Assembly (NCBI GenBank): GCA_031555615.1
Contig: JAVBUF010000011.1
Coordinates: 62,001 to 126,000 of the forward strand
DNA from: UBA935 sp031555615
GTDB taxonomy: Bacteria > Bacillota > Clostridia > Lachnospirales > Lachnospiraceae
Direction: 5' to 3'
DNA: 64,000 nt
The translations under genes and the position numbers were made by a program. Below the pieces are notes generated by a model. The model saw only the letters and a program-made list of their open reading frames with translations. It searched no databases and was not told where the DNA came from. This document shows, piece after piece, positions 7,821 to 17,159 of this stretch; within the stretch, counting starts at the first letter, position 1; every line of letters begins with the position of its first letter.

Positions 7821-8845
7821 TACTCATTCGCGTGGATGGCAACCAATTAATTGCAACCGGACATTTGATGCGCACTCTGACCATCGCAAGGGAGTGCGTA
7901 AGAAGAAATGTGCCGGTTCATTTTGTGGTAGCGGATGAGAAAAGTGAAGAAATACTGAAACATTTGTGGCAGCCGGGGGAAAGCTTTGAGATAACAGTCT
8001 TAGAGAGTGATTACCGCCGACCGGAGGCAGAACTATCTATATTCCGGGAACTGCTGGAAGCACAAAAGCCGGAGGTATTGCTGGTAGACTCTTATTTTGT
8101 GACAGCGCATTATCTGGAAACACTGGGCCGGTATGCAAAAGTATGTTATCTGGATGATATCAGAGCCTTTGACTATCCGGTGGATACAGTTATCAATTAT
8201 GATGTGATAACGCAAGCGGATCTGCCGGCCTATCAAAATGCTTACTTAAGATCCAAGAAGCAGCTTTTGGGGGCAGCCTATACCCCATTAAGAGAGCAGT
8301 TTGGGAACGTGCCCTATGAAGTACGGGAGAAGGTTGGGGAGGTTTTGATCACCACCGGGGGTACGGATGAAGAAAATATAACCGGAAAAATACTGGAAGA
8401 TGTTTTAGCAGTAAGGGCGGAAGCGGTTATGGCGGAGGATGTTACGGTTCATATTGTCACCGGGGCTTTAAATAAGCACAAAGCATGGCTGCAGGAAAGG
8501 GCCTGCCGGGAAAAGGGAATCCTCCTGCATGAAGGTGTGCAAAATATGGCGGAGCTGATGGGCCGCTGCGATCTGGCAGTTTCCGCTGCCGGTACCACCC
8601 TTTATGAATTGTGTGCCGTGGGCGTTCCCACCATTTGTTTCACTATGGCGGCCAACCAGGTACCCGGTGCCCAGAGCTTTGCGGGCAGCAAAGCAGTAAT
8701 CTATGAAAAGGAACTGGATTTCCGAAAGCAGATAAAAAGGCTGACGGAGGATTTGGCGTTGCGGCAGCAGCTGAGGGAAACCATGCGCCGGCTGATAGAC
8801 GGGAAGGGAACTGCCCGGATTGTAGACGAACTACTGAAAGGATAA
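7817..8845 (+). CDS. pseG: UDP-2,4-diacetamido-2,4,6-trideoxy-beta-L-altropyranose hydrolase
   Basis: A 342-residue GT-B-fold nucleotidase that removes UDP from the PseH product before PseI acts. The N-terminus has RVDGNQLIATGHLMRTLTIA; H16 in ATGH corresponds to the catalytic histidine known in Campylobacter PseG. The C-domain has LITTGGTDEEN, the UDP-binding loop, and CDLAVSAAGTTLYELCAVGVP, typical of PseG and MurG-like proteins. ATGA overlap with pseI. No PseH domain is fused to it, as happens in some species, so acetylation at C4 must come from another protein, for example the GNAT at 20076, or be replaced by a different acyl group. Confidence 0.9.
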   Translation: MILIRVDGNQLIATGHLMRTLTIARECVRRNVPVHFVVADEKSEEILKHLWQPGESFEITVLESDYRRPEAELSIFRELLEAQKPEVLLVDSYFVTAHYLETLGRYAKVCYLDDIRAFDYPVDTVINYDVITQADLPAYQNAYLRSKKQLLGAAYTPLREQFGNVPYEVREKVGEVLITTGGTDEENITGKILEDVLAVRAEAVMAEDVTVHIVTGALNKHKAWLQERACREKGILLHEGVQNMAELMGRCDLAVSAAGTTLYELCAVGVPTICFTMAANQVPGAQSFAGSKAVIYEKELDFRKQIKRLTEDLALRQQLRETMRRLIDGKGTARIVDELLKG

Positions 8846-8857
8846 CAGGAAAGGTGT

Positions 8858-9940
8858 ATGAAGGAACGGATTTATGTATGTCATACCTACTATCATGTAT
8901 ATATTGCCTGCCTGAAGGAACTGTGGACGGGTAAACCCCGGACAGGAAAAGCAACTCTGGTCTTGAGCCTGATGTCCAATGACTTTGGGGATTTAAAAAG
9001 GCGGGCGGAGGATTCCGGGTTATTTGAACAGGTAATAGAGTTTGATGAAAAGGAAGAAAGCTTTTTCCCGGAACTGAAAGTTTACCATACCGACAAAGGC
9101 AATCTGATTTTGAACATGCTTTCCCGAATCAAATTTACCAAGTTGTTCGGGAAACTGCAAAGCAGATATATTCCGGTGAACTTTAAAGAATATGGGGATA
9201 TCTATGTTTTTTGCGACTCGGATCCCATCGGATATTATCTCAGCTATCAAAAAATCTATTACCACGCACTGGAGGATGGCCTGAACTGTATTCAGCATTA
9301 CGATACGGCCCGTTACGATAACCGGGGGCATTTTCGGCTGAAAGCCTGGATGGCGGCCCGGAATCTGATTTTTATTCAGAACGGCTATGGGAAATACTGT
9401 CTGGATATGGAGGTCAATGATCTTTCGGTGCTGCCCTATCCGGGACCCAAATATATCCAGCAGTCCAGAGAAGAACTGGTGAAGGGGCTTTCGGAGGATG
9501 CCAAAGAAGTCCTGCTGTCCATCTTTATTGAGGATATGCCGGCTTTACAGCAGAAGCTGCGAGAGGACAATCCCGAAGGCGGAAAGGTGCTGGTCCTGAC
9601 CGAACCGCTTTGTGATCTTAAGACAAGAGAAACCATATTTAGAGATATTATCAGGGAATATGGGATAGTAGATGGTAAGCCGGCACAGATTATTTTAAAA
9701 CCCCATCCCCGGGATGTTCTGGATTACCGGCAGGTGTTTCCGGAGCAAATTGTATTGGATGGCATGTTTCCCATGGAAATGCTGAATTTTATCAAAGGAC
9801 TGGAATTTGACCGGGTGGTTTCGGTATTTACCGTACCATCGTCCATACAATTTGCCAAAGAGATTCTTTTTCTGGGGGAAGATTTTATGGATCGGTATGA
9901 AGCACCGGAAATTCACCGTCAAAATGAACAAATATACTAG
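8858..9940 (+). CDS. Sialyltransferase-like nonulosonic acid transferase (GT52-like)
   Basis: A 360-residue protein with the three short motifs seen in bacterial sialyltransferases of the GT52/GT38/GT97 type: an acidic-acidic-Gly motif (ALEDGLN near residues 137-143), an HP motif (LKPHPRD near 280-286) and a serine pair (VPSSIQFA near 326-333). In these enzymes the acidic residue is the general base and the His binds CMP. The N-terminus IYVCHTYYHVYIAC is also typical of the family. It follows pseG with a good AGGAAAGG site, so it is the best candidate for the enzyme that uses the CMP-nonulosonic acid made by this operon. No membrane anchor is seen. The exact CAZy family is uncertain. Confidence 0.72.
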   Translation: MKERIYVCHTYYHVYIACLKELWTGKPRTGKATLVLSLMSNDFGDLKRRAEDSGLFEQVIEFDEKEESFFPELKVYHTDKGNLILNMLSRIKFTKLFGKLQSRYIPVNFKEYGDIYVFCDSDPIGYYLSYQKIYYHALEDGLNCIQHYDTARYDNRGHFRLKAWMAARNLIFIQNGYGKYCLDMEVNDLSVLPYPGPKYIQQSREELVKGLSEDAKEVLLSIFIEDMPALQQKLREDNPEGGKVLVLTEPLCDLKTRETIFRDIIREYGIVDGKPAQIILKPHPRDVLDYRQVFPEQIVLDGMFPMEMLNFIKGLEFDRVVSVFTVPSSIQFAKEILFLGEDFMDRYEAPEIHRQNEQIY

Positions 9941-9958
9941 TTAAGGGCGATTAAATAA

Positions 9959-12001
9959 GTGGAAAAAATTAAACAACTAATGACAATAATGGCAATCATC
10001 GGTACGGTAGGGGTTACTGTATTATTTTTGTATTACCCTTTGCGCAGTGCTATGCGGGAATGGAAAAAGAGCGAGGTTTCCCTGCAGAACACAGAAGAAG
10101 CAGGAGAAGAACATGCGGCCGGGAAAGAGCGCCCCAAACAGCTGGAGGAAGCGCCGGAGGAATTACCCAAAGCTTCTGTCAGCAGCCGGGACGTGACCTT
10201 ACAGGTTCAGGCCCAGGGTCAATCCTGTCAGATTGATTTGTGGCGGGAAAACGGAAACAATATCGGATATTTCTTTCTGCCTTCTTATGCGGCGGGAACC
10301 GATTGCGCAATCAGCATAGCGGAATATCTCACAGAGGGACATATTCAGATTAGCGGGAAGCCTCTGGCCAAAGGGGATGTACTGAAGGATATTGAATGGG
10401 GCAGGGAATATCCGTTGGAGATTTTTGACGAGCAGGATAACTTAACAGCAGAGGCATCGGTGATTTTTTATTGTACCCAAAACCTGGGCACTGTTTTTTT
10501 GGAGACCGAATCAGAGAGTATGGACTATATTCATGCCTACAAGGGAAATGAAGAAGGGGGCCGGGCAACTGTTTATGATGCTGAGGGCCGGCTGCTTTAT
10601 CAGGGGGATTTGGAGAAAGTCAGCGGCCGGGGCAACAGTACCTGGGGATTAGAAAAGAAGCCTTATGAAATCAAGCTGGCCAAAAGTGCCGATTTATTTG
10701 GCTTCGGAGAAGGAAAAACATGGAATCTCCTGGCCAATGCATATGATGATACCCAAATAAGAAATCTGCTGATCTTGTCTATGGGCGAACAGCTGGGTCT
10801 GGATTATACTCCTCAGGGCGCCATGGTTTCCCTGTATTGTAACGGTGAGTATACCGGCACTTATTATCTGTGTGAAAAGGTGAAGGTTGGCGAAGCACGG
10901 GTAAATATCCGTGATTTGGGAGAAGAACTGGAATCGGTGTATCAAATGACTGATTTGGAAAAGCTGGAACAAAAAAGGTCAGAGGACGGAACCCTGAGAT
11001 GGGTTGAGATGGAATATAATCCGGCGGATATTAGCGGCGGTTATTTGATAGAGCGGGAACTGGAACTTCGCTTTGAAGAGGATACCGTCAGTGGTTTCAA
11101 GACTGCCGGAGGAGATTATTATGCCATCGAGAGTCCCAAGTATGCCTCCTATGAACAGGTCTGCTATATTGCCGGTCTGGTGCAGGATATGGAGGATGCC
11201 GCAGCTGCCGAAGACGGGATTAATCCCCGCACCGGAAAGCACTACAGCGAGTACATGGATGTGAATTCTTTTGTCAGAAAATATCTGGTGGAGGAAATCT
11301 CCAAAAACTATGACGGCGGTGTCACCAGCAGCTTTTTTTATAAACCTGCTGACAGCCAAAGCACGAAGCTTTTTGCCGGTCCGCTTTGGGACTATGATGC
11401 GGTCTTCGGAAATTGCGGTCTGGATGAAATAAACAGTAATCCCATGGGAATCACCATGCTGGATGACCATATTTTCGGAACCCGGTTATTCAAGTCTTTA
11501 TATCAGCAGGAAGATTTCCGGGAAGCAGTAAGAGACTGCTATCGGGAGGAAGCCGGCGTTATCCTGGAGTCTATGCTGAATGAGCAGATTGACCAGCTTG
11601 ATGCGGTTTACGGGCAGGCAGTATTCTGCAATAATATCCGCTGGCAGGGGATGCAAAACCGGTACCGGTATTACGATACTTATGAAGATAATATCAGATA
11701 TCTGAAACATTTCATCCGGGAGAGAAAACAGTTTTTGGATGAGGTATGGATTGATGACGAAATTTATCATCGGGTTTCCTTTTATGTGGATGATCTGATC
11801 TGGAAAAGAATCTATGTCAAAGACGGAGAAAAGCCTGGGCCATTGCCTGTTCCCGTCAGGAACCAATCGATTTTTGTGCGGTTCTTAAACAGCCGGAATC
11901 CCCAGATTGCGTATGACGAATACCGGCCCATTTTCAGCGATATGGAGTTCTATGCCCAGTGGCAGGAACTGCCGGCAGAGGAAACGGCCGGATTAGAATA
12001 G
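9959..12001 (+). CDS. Membrane-anchored CotH-kinase family protein
   Basis: A 680-residue protein with one N-terminal membrane segment (about residues 8-28) and the rest outside. Two small beta domains (about 60-210) precede a CotH-type kinase domain: GRGNSTWGLEKKPYEIKL near 223, the nucleotide-binding beginning, then GGYLIERELE, and LWDYDAVFGN near 473, the DxD-like metal site. CotH of Bacillus phosphorylates spore-coat protein; bacterial relatives act on secreted proteins. Residues about 595-672 look like an InlB B-repeat (ending FYAQWQE), a wall-associated module. The start is GTG 9959, with a weak AAGGG 11 bases upstream; ATG 9980 is a possible alternative. It closes the pse operon, so its substrate may be a glycan or glycoprotein exported by this locus. 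Confidence 0.78.
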   Translation: MEKIKQLMTIMAIIGTVGVTVLFLYYPLRSAMREWKKSEVSLQNTEEAGEEHAAGKERPKQLEEAPEELPKASVSSRDVTLQVQAQGQSCQIDLWRENGNNIGYFFLPSYAAGTDCAISIAEYLTEGHIQISGKPLAKGDVLKDIEWGREYPLEIFDEQDNLTAEASVIFYCTQNLGTVFLETESESMDYIHAYKGNEEGGRATVYDAEGRLLYQGDLEKVSGRGNSTWGLEKKPYEIKLAKSADLFGFGEGKTWNLLANAYDDTQIRNLLILSMGEQLGLDYTPQGAMVSLYCNGEYTGTYYLCEKVKVGEARVNIRDLGEELESVYQMTDLEKLEQKRSEDGTLRWVEMEYNPADISGGYLIERELELRFEEDTVSGFKTAGGDYYAIESPKYASYEQVCYIAGLVQDMEDAAAAEDGINPRTGKHYSEYMDVNSFVRKYLVEEISKNYDGGVTSSFFYKPADSQSTKLFAGPLWDYDAVFGNCGLDEINSNPMGITMLDDHIFGTRLFKSLYQQEDFREAVRDCYREEAGVILESMLNEQIDQLDAVYGQAVFCNNIRWQGMQNRYRYYDTYEDNIRYLKHFIRERKQFLDEVWIDDEIYHRVSFYVDDLIWKRIYVKDGEKPGPLPVPVRNQSIFVRFLNSRNPQIAYDEYRPIFSDMEFYAQWQELPAEETAGLE

Positions 12002-12024
12002 TGAGTGTGGGAAGTGCACCGCTA

Positions 12025-12053
12025 TTGCGGCATATGTGAAATTGTGATAAAAT
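12025..12053 (+). promoter_or_regulatory. Candidate extended -10 promoter for the flippase operon
   Basis: TTGCGG at 12025-12030 and TAAAAT at 12048-12053 are 17 bases apart, with TGA just before the -10 forming an extended element. It lies in the 92-base gap between the CotH gene and the ABC flippase. No terminator precedes it, so it may add to read-through from upstream. Confidence 0.5.
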
Positions 12054-12093
12054 ATAAAGATATTTTTGACATTACTGTAAGGAAATGGGATAA

Positions 12094-13845
12094 ATGGGAA
12101 AAATACTGAGAAAATTAAGTGTTTTATTAGATAAAAAACAAAAAAAAGTAATGATTTTTTTAATCTTTATGATGCTGATCGGAGCCATTCTGGAAACCGC
12201 CGGCATTACCATGATCGTCCCGGTAGTGCAGGCGGTGATGGACCCGAAGACAGTGCAGACAAGCTGGTATATGGCCCCCATTTATAACGGTTTGCATTTT
12301 CAGAATACCACCCAGTTTACCGTTGTGGTGATGATTGCACTGATTGCGGTTTTTGCCATGAAAAATATTTTTTTATTCTTTCAAAACAAGCTGCAGTTTA
12401 AATTTGTTTATTCCAATCAGTTTGCCACATCCCGCAGGATGATGATCAACTTTATGAAGCGTCCCTATGAGTATTATCTCAATGCGGATACAGCGGTGAT
12501 CCAAAGAACCATCACTTCCGATGTCAACAATATGTACGGTTTGATTTTAAGCCTGCTGCAGCTCATCAGTGAAGGGATCGTCTTTGCGGGACTGGCGGTG
12601 GTCTGTATCCTTATGTCACCGGTGATGTCCATCGTTGTGGCCGCCCTGCTGATTATAGTGCTGATGATCATCAAGGTGGTGCTGAAGCCGATTATGAAAA
12701 AGGCCGGAGAAGAGAATCAGGAATATTACAGCGGTTTATATAAATGGATTGACCAGTCGGTGATGGGAATTAAAGAAATTAAAATTGCCAATAAAGAAAA
12801 TTACTTTATCAATGAGTATGCCAAATGCGGTCTTGGATATGTAAATGCAGTGCAGCGGTATAATTTATACAATGCCACCCCCCGGCTGTTGATCGAAACG
12901 GTGGCAGTGGCCGGAATGATCCTTTTTATTATGATGCAGTTATTGAGCGGGGTCTCTCTGGATACCTTTTTACCTACCCTGACAGCCATGGGACTGGCCG
13001 CTATGCGTCTGATTCCCTGTGCCAACCGGATCAATAACCATTTGACAGCCATTGCTTATTTTGAGCCCTTTTTTATGGGTGTCAGTGACAATCTCCAGGA
13101 TGATATCCGGGATGAAAATATGGTTTATGATGAGGCATTCTACCGCCGCAAGAAAAATGTGGAAAAGCTGGATATTCATGAAAAGATTGTTCTGCGGGAC
13201 ATTACCTATAAATATCCCAACACCCAGGTTTTGATTTTTGATCACGCCGATATGGAGATTCCCATCGGCAGTGCCGTGGGTGTGGTGGGAACTTCCGGAT
13301 CGGGAAAAACCACAGTGGTGGATATTATGCTGGGTTTGCTGAAACTGCAGACGGGCACTATCCTGGCCGATGGGGTAAATGTACAGGAGCATTATGAATC
13401 CTGGCTGAAAAATATCGGCTACATTCCTCAGACCATATTTATGATTGATGCCAGTATTCGTAAAAATGTTGCTTTCGGTTATGCCGATGAAGACATTGAT
13501 GATGAAAAGGTTTGGCGGGCTTTGCGGGAGGCCCAGTTAGATGAGTTTGTAAAAGGCTTGCCGGAAGGTCTGGATACCGGCATCGGCGAGCGGGGAATCC
13601 GTATTTCCGGCGGTCAGCGTCAGCGCATCGGTATCGCCAGGGCATTGTTTGAAGATCCCGAAGTATTGGTGCTGGACGAGGCTACGTCAGCTCTGGATAA
13701 TGAAACCGAAGCTGCCATCATGGGATCCATTAACCGGCTGCATGGGCGCAAAACCTTAATTATCATTGCCCACCGGTTACAGACCATCGAAAAATGCGAT
13801 ATGGTTTACCGGATCGAAAACGGTAAGGCCGCCAGAGAGCGGTAA
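12094..13845 (+). CDS. ABC exporter, PglK-like lipid-linked oligosaccharide flippase
   Basis: A 583-residue fused ABC half-transporter that should work as a homodimer. Six membrane helices lie in residues about 20-320. The ATPase domain has Walker A GTSGSGKTT (399-407), the signature SGGQRQRIGIARAL (about 504-517) and Walker B VLVLDEATSALD (about 525-536), all intact. The N-terminal pattern LETAGITMIVPVV and the PRLLIETVAV segment match PglK/WlaB-type flippases, which move undecaprenyl-linked glycans across the membrane. A paralog with the same features begins at 62772. In a locus with PglC-, PglE- and PglF-like enzymes and no Wzx seen, one or both are the probable exporters. A general lipid exporter is the alternative. 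Confidence 0.82.
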   Translation: MGKILRKLSVLLDKKQKKVMIFLIFMMLIGAILETAGITMIVPVVQAVMDPKTVQTSWYMAPIYNGLHFQNTTQFTVVVMIALIAVFAMKNIFLFFQNKLQFKFVYSNQFATSRRMMINFMKRPYEYYLNADTAVIQRTITSDVNNMYGLILSLLQLISEGIVFAGLAVVCILMSPVMSIVVAALLIIVLMIIKVVLKPIMKKAGEENQEYYSGLYKWIDQSVMGIKEIKIANKENYFINEYAKCGLGYVNAVQRYNLYNATPRLLIETVAVAGMILFIMMQLLSGVSLDTFLPTLTAMGLAAMRLIPCANRINNHLTAIAYFEPFFMGVSDNLQDDIRDENMVYDEAFYRRKKNVEKLDIHEKIVLRDITYKYPNTQVLIFDHADMEIPIGSAVGVVGTSGSGKTTVVDIMLGLLKLQTGTILADGVNVQEHYESWLKNIGYIPQTIFMIDASIRKNVAFGYADEDIDDEKVWRALREAQLDEFVKGLPEGLDTGIGERGIRISGGQRQRIGIARALFEDPEVLVLDEATSALDNETEAAIMGSINRLHGRKTLIIIAHRLQTIEKCDMVYRIENGKAARER

Positions 13846-13890
13846 AAACGGCGTGTGTAGTAAACACGCTGGATACAGGAAGGAAACGCA

Positions 13891-14343
13891 ATGTGGGATT
13901 TTATCTGGAAACAATATAAAAAATACGAAGAGATAGTGAATTATCTGTTTTTCGGGGTTTTGGCATTCATCGTGAATATGGCTGCCTACTGGCTGGCGGC
14001 ACAGGCCATCGGCGCCGATAAGGATCATCCGCTGCTGGTGTCCATCGCAACCTTTATCGCCTGGATCGTGTCAGTGGTGTTTGCCTACTGGACCAATCAT
14101 TCTTTTGTCTTCAAAACCAAATTGAACGGCACCAGGGAACTTATGAAGGAGTTTATGGGTTTTGTGGGAGCCAGGGTAATAACCGGGGTTTTGGAGCAGA
14201 TTATCATGCTGGTGATGACAGATCTTCTGGATATCAATGATATGATTTCCAAAATGGTTTGTAATTTTATTGTTATTTTGTGTAATTATGCATTCAGTAA
14301 ACTGTTTGTATTCAAAAAAGGAAACAAAAAGGAAAAACAATGA
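13891..14343 (+). CDS. GtrA-family membrane protein
   Basis: A 150-residue protein with four membrane helices and the GtrA signature: YLFFGVLAFIVNMAAYW at the start and FAYWTNHSFVFKTK in the second loop, ending KLFVFKKG. GtrA proteins are thought to help flip polyprenyl-phosphate-linked glucose or related sugars made by a GtrB-type transferase. Two GtrB-like genes are present (20624 and 23348 minus), and polytopic GT-C-like proteins nearby could be the sugar-transferring partners. RBS AGGAAA; the stop overlaps the next start (ATGA). Confidence in the family is high; the sugar is unknown. Confidence 0.85.
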   Translation: MWDFIWKQYKKYEEIVNYLFFGVLAFIVNMAAYWLAAQAIGADKDHPLLVSIATFIAWIVSVVFAYWTNHSFVFKTKLNGTRELMKEFMGFVGARVITGVLEQIIMLVMTDLLDINDMISKMVCNFIVILCNYAFSKLFVFKKGNKKEKQ

Positions 14344-15437
14344 ATCAATCAAAGCGTCTGGCCAATTTTGAATTGCTCCGGTTATTAGCCATGCTGATGG
14401 TAGTGACCATGCATTATCTGGCAGGGATGGAACTTTTGCCGGAATTGGGGAAGCCTGTGGACAGCCGGCAGATTTTGGGAACCGTTCTTGAATCCTGCTG
14501 TATTGTTGCCGTAAATGTATATGTATTGATCAGCGGTTATTTTATGGTGCAGGCGGAGTTTCGGGTCAGCCGGGTTATCAGGCTGATTTGTCAGGTTTTG
14601 TTTTATACAGTATTGATCCCGCTGGTTCTGTGTGGTTTGGGAATTCCTGTGGCAGGTCAGCAGGAAGGCTTTTACGGCCTGCTCCAATATATTCTTCCGG
14701 TTTCCACCGGTCATTACTGGTTTGTCACAGAATATGTGATTTTGTATTTATTTAGCCCTTTACTGAATGCGGCATATCAGAAAATGAGCAGGCGCCAGCT
14801 GGGTCTGGCGGTGGGTCTTCTGCTGATTATGTTCTGTGGAATCAAAAGCCTGATGCCTGTGCTTTTGGCAACGGACCGTTTTGGATATGATTTTGGCTGG
14901 TTTTTGTGTTTGTATCTGGTGGGGGGGTATATCAAATTATATGGTTTGCCCTTTTTGGAAAAAGGGAAGCGGGGATGGCTGATTTATGCCGGCAGTGCGG
15001 CAGGTGTTTTCCTGCTGACGCTGGGAATGCACTATCTGCATGAGACGGCGGGTTTGTTTGCTTATTATTTTACAGTTCCTTTTCATTATAATTTTATATT
15101 GTGTCTGCTGGGTGCAGTGGGGTTGTTTTATGGATTTTCCAAAATCCGGATTAAAGAGGGCAAAGGTGCATCAATAATCCGCAAAATGGGTCCCTTAAGC
15201 CTGGGTGTTTATCTGCTTCATATGCATGTGGATATCCGCTATCACTGGTATCACTGGACGAATAGTCTTTTGGGAAATTTATCCGAAATGGGATTGCCCG
15301 GTTTGTTCCTGAATATAATAGCAACGGTACTACTTGTATTCCTTTCAGGTATGGTGGTTGATTATATACGAAGTAAGATTTTTGAGTTTGCTGAAAAAGG
15401 GTTGCTGAAATGGAAAAATTCTATGCAAAAATCGTAA
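14340..15437 (+). CDS. Acyltransferase 3 family membrane protein (OafA-like)
   Basis: A 365-residue polytopic protein with about ten membrane helices. The N-terminus NFELLRLLAMLMVVTMHY is the family signature, including the RL and H of the active site, and NVYVLISGYFMV follows. Such proteins transfer acetyl or other acyl groups from the cytoplasm to exported glycans. It is coupled to gtrA by ATGA overlap and overlaps the next gene by 28 bases. The acceptor sugar is not known; it likely O-acetylates the surface polymer made here. Confidence 0.85.
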   Translation: MNQSKRLANFELLRLLAMLMVVTMHYLAGMELLPELGKPVDSRQILGTVLESCCIVAVNVYVLISGYFMVQAEFRVSRVIRLICQVLFYTVLIPLVLCGLGIPVAGQQEGFYGLLQYILPVSTGHYWFVTEYVILYLFSPLLNAAYQKMSRRQLGLAVGLLLIMFCGIKSLMPVLLATDRFGYDFGWFLCLYLVGGYIKLYGLPFLEKGKRGWLIYAGSAAGVFLLTLGMHYLHETAGLFAYYFTVPFHYNFILCLLGAVGLFYGFSKIRIKEGKGASIIRKMGPLSLGVYLLHMHVDIRYHWYHWTNSLLGNLSEMGLPGLFLNIIATVLLVFLSGMVVDYIRSKIFEFAEKGLLKWKNSMQKS

Positions 15438-17146
15438 AAAGAATATTATTCCCCCTAATTTTACTGGTCTTTCCCATGGTGAAAATGGCATTAGGGGTAG
15501 AATTGGCGGATACCGGATACAGTCTGGGAAATTACCGCTTTTTTCCTGCCGCCGAAGGGGTATGGGTTTTGAATACCTACTTAAGCAATGTGGCAGGCTA
15601 TTTGTTTACCTTGCTGCCTTTTGGAAAGCTGATGCTGGGGATGAAATTTTACACCGCTCTTTTTATCAGTGTGACAGCCCTTTTGGGTTATCGGTTCTTT
15701 TACACCAAGATGCCCGCCTGGGTGGCTTTTCTGGGTGAGATGACAGCCATCGGGCTGTGCTGGTGCCCGACGACGATTTTATACAATTATATGACGTACT
15801 TTTTCTTCCTTCTGGGAGCATTGCTTTTGTTTCGGGGTCTGGCCGGAGAGCGTCCCCGCTGTCTGGTCCTGGCAGGAGTTTGTCTGGGCCTGAATATCTT
15901 TGTCCGCAATCCAAATGTATTGGAGGCGGCATTGATTCTCTGTGTATGGTATTATGGCATCCTTCTCCATAAGGACGTAAAAAAGGTGATTCGTGAGACG
16001 TTATATTGCCTGGCAGGTTATGTTGGGGCTATCGTGGTGATGGTGCTGGTGATGATGCTGCATTATGGTATTCAGGCACCGGTAAATATGGTGCAGGGTT
16101 TATTCCAGATGGCCGGCAGTGCGGAGGATTATACCTTCCTGCAGATGCTGGGTGCCATTGCGGATGCTTATCTGCATGGGATGAAATGGCTGCTGTATAT
16201 GATCCTTTGTGTGCTTCCCGGCATTCCCTTTCTGATGATCCGGGAAAATAAGTTTCCCCGGGCCAGAAAGGTGATTTATTGTGTTGGAATCGTTTTTCTA
16301 TTTATTGTGTTGGGGAAATGGGGGATGTATAATCTGAAATATTATCAGAAAGAGTCTGCGCTGCAGTGGGCGGTGATATTCCTGATGATTGCGCTGGGGA
16401 ATATGATCTGGATGCTGTTTACCAAGTCGGTGGATATTCATTGGAAGCTGATTGCATCGATTGGGATTGTAGTGATATTGATTACCCCTTTGGGCAGCAA
16501 TAATCATGTGTGGCCGGTGATTAACAATCTGTTTCTGGCAGCCCCGGCAACCTTCTGGATGGTCTATAAATTTGCCCGGTGGGGTAAGCATTTTGTGGGC
16601 ACGGAGAGTACGCTGATTCCGCTTTTCCCGTTGAAGGCCATGGAGATGGCGATTATCGCAGCAGTGCTGGTCCAAAGTCTGGGCGTAGGCTGTTTTTACG
16701 TCTTTAACGATGGTGAAACCGGGGAAGCCATGAACACAAAAATCACCCAAAACGCAGTAACCAGAGGGATGTATACCAGTGAGACAAACGCCCAAAACCT
16801 AGAAGAATTAAGTATGTTCCTGGATATCCACCCCCAATGGGGCCAACGGGAGCTGATCTTATACGGAGATATTCCCGCGCTGTCCTATTATCTGGATCGT
16901 GATACAGCCATATTTAACTCCTGGCCGGATCTGGATACCAACAGTGCTTCCCGCCTTTCGGATGATTTAGACGGGATTTCCCGGCAGATTATGGCCGGTG
17001 AAGGAGAAAAACCACTGGTGATCATCAATGCGAAGTTATCTGAGGAAAAAGAGAATAACCCTAAGAAAGAAATGATTGATACATTTTTAAAGGATAATGA
17101 CTACGGCCGAGTGTTTGTTAATGAACAGTTCGTCGTGTTTTCATAA
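15410..17146 (+). CDS. Large polytopic membrane protein, possible GT-C transferase
   Basis: A 578-residue protein with about ten to twelve hydrophobic segments in residues 10-430 and a hydrophilic C-terminal domain of about 130 residues. An early extracytoplasmic loop holds ELADTGYSLGNYRF; an acidic DTGY in the first loop is a pattern I associate with GT-C-like glycosyltransferases. The FVRNPNVLEAAL region is also conserved-looking. I do not recognise a named family. The start at 15410 lies inside the acyltransferase gene (28-base overlap), implying coupling. With GtrA and GtrB homologs nearby, it may be the membrane transferase that uses a polyprenyl-phosphate sugar. Confidence 0.65.
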   Translation: MEKFYAKIVKRILFPLILLVFPMVKMALGVELADTGYSLGNYRFFPAAEGVWVLNTYLSNVAGYLFTLLPFGKLMLGMKFYTALFISVTALLGYRFFYTKMPAWVAFLGEMTAIGLCWCPTTILYNYMTYFFFLLGALLLFRGLAGERPRCLVLAGVCLGLNIFVRNPNVLEAALILCVWYYGILLHKDVKKVIRETLYCLAGYVGAIVVMVLVMMLHYGIQAPVNMVQGLFQMAGSAEDYTFLQMLGAIADAYLHGMKWLLYMILCVLPGIPFLMIRENKFPRARKVIYCVGIVFLFIVLGKWGMYNLKYYQKESALQWAVIFLMIALGNMIWMLFTKSVDIHWKLIASIGIVVILITPLGSNNHVWPVINNLFLAAPATFWMVYKFARWGKHFVGTESTLIPLFPLKAMEMAIIAAVLVQSLGVGCFYVFNDGETGEAMNTKITQNAVTRGMYTSETNAQNLEELSMFLDIHPQWGQRELILYGDIPALSYYLDRDTAIFNSWPDLDTNSASRLSDDLDGISRQIMAGEGEKPLVIINAKLSEEKENNPKKEMIDTFLKDNDYGRVFVNEQFVVFS

Positions 17147-17159
17147 GGAGAAGCAGCCT

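Noticed and set aside
10979..11470. Minus-strand frame opposite the CotH gene
   Set aside because: No start signal, and the + strand protein explains the sequence.
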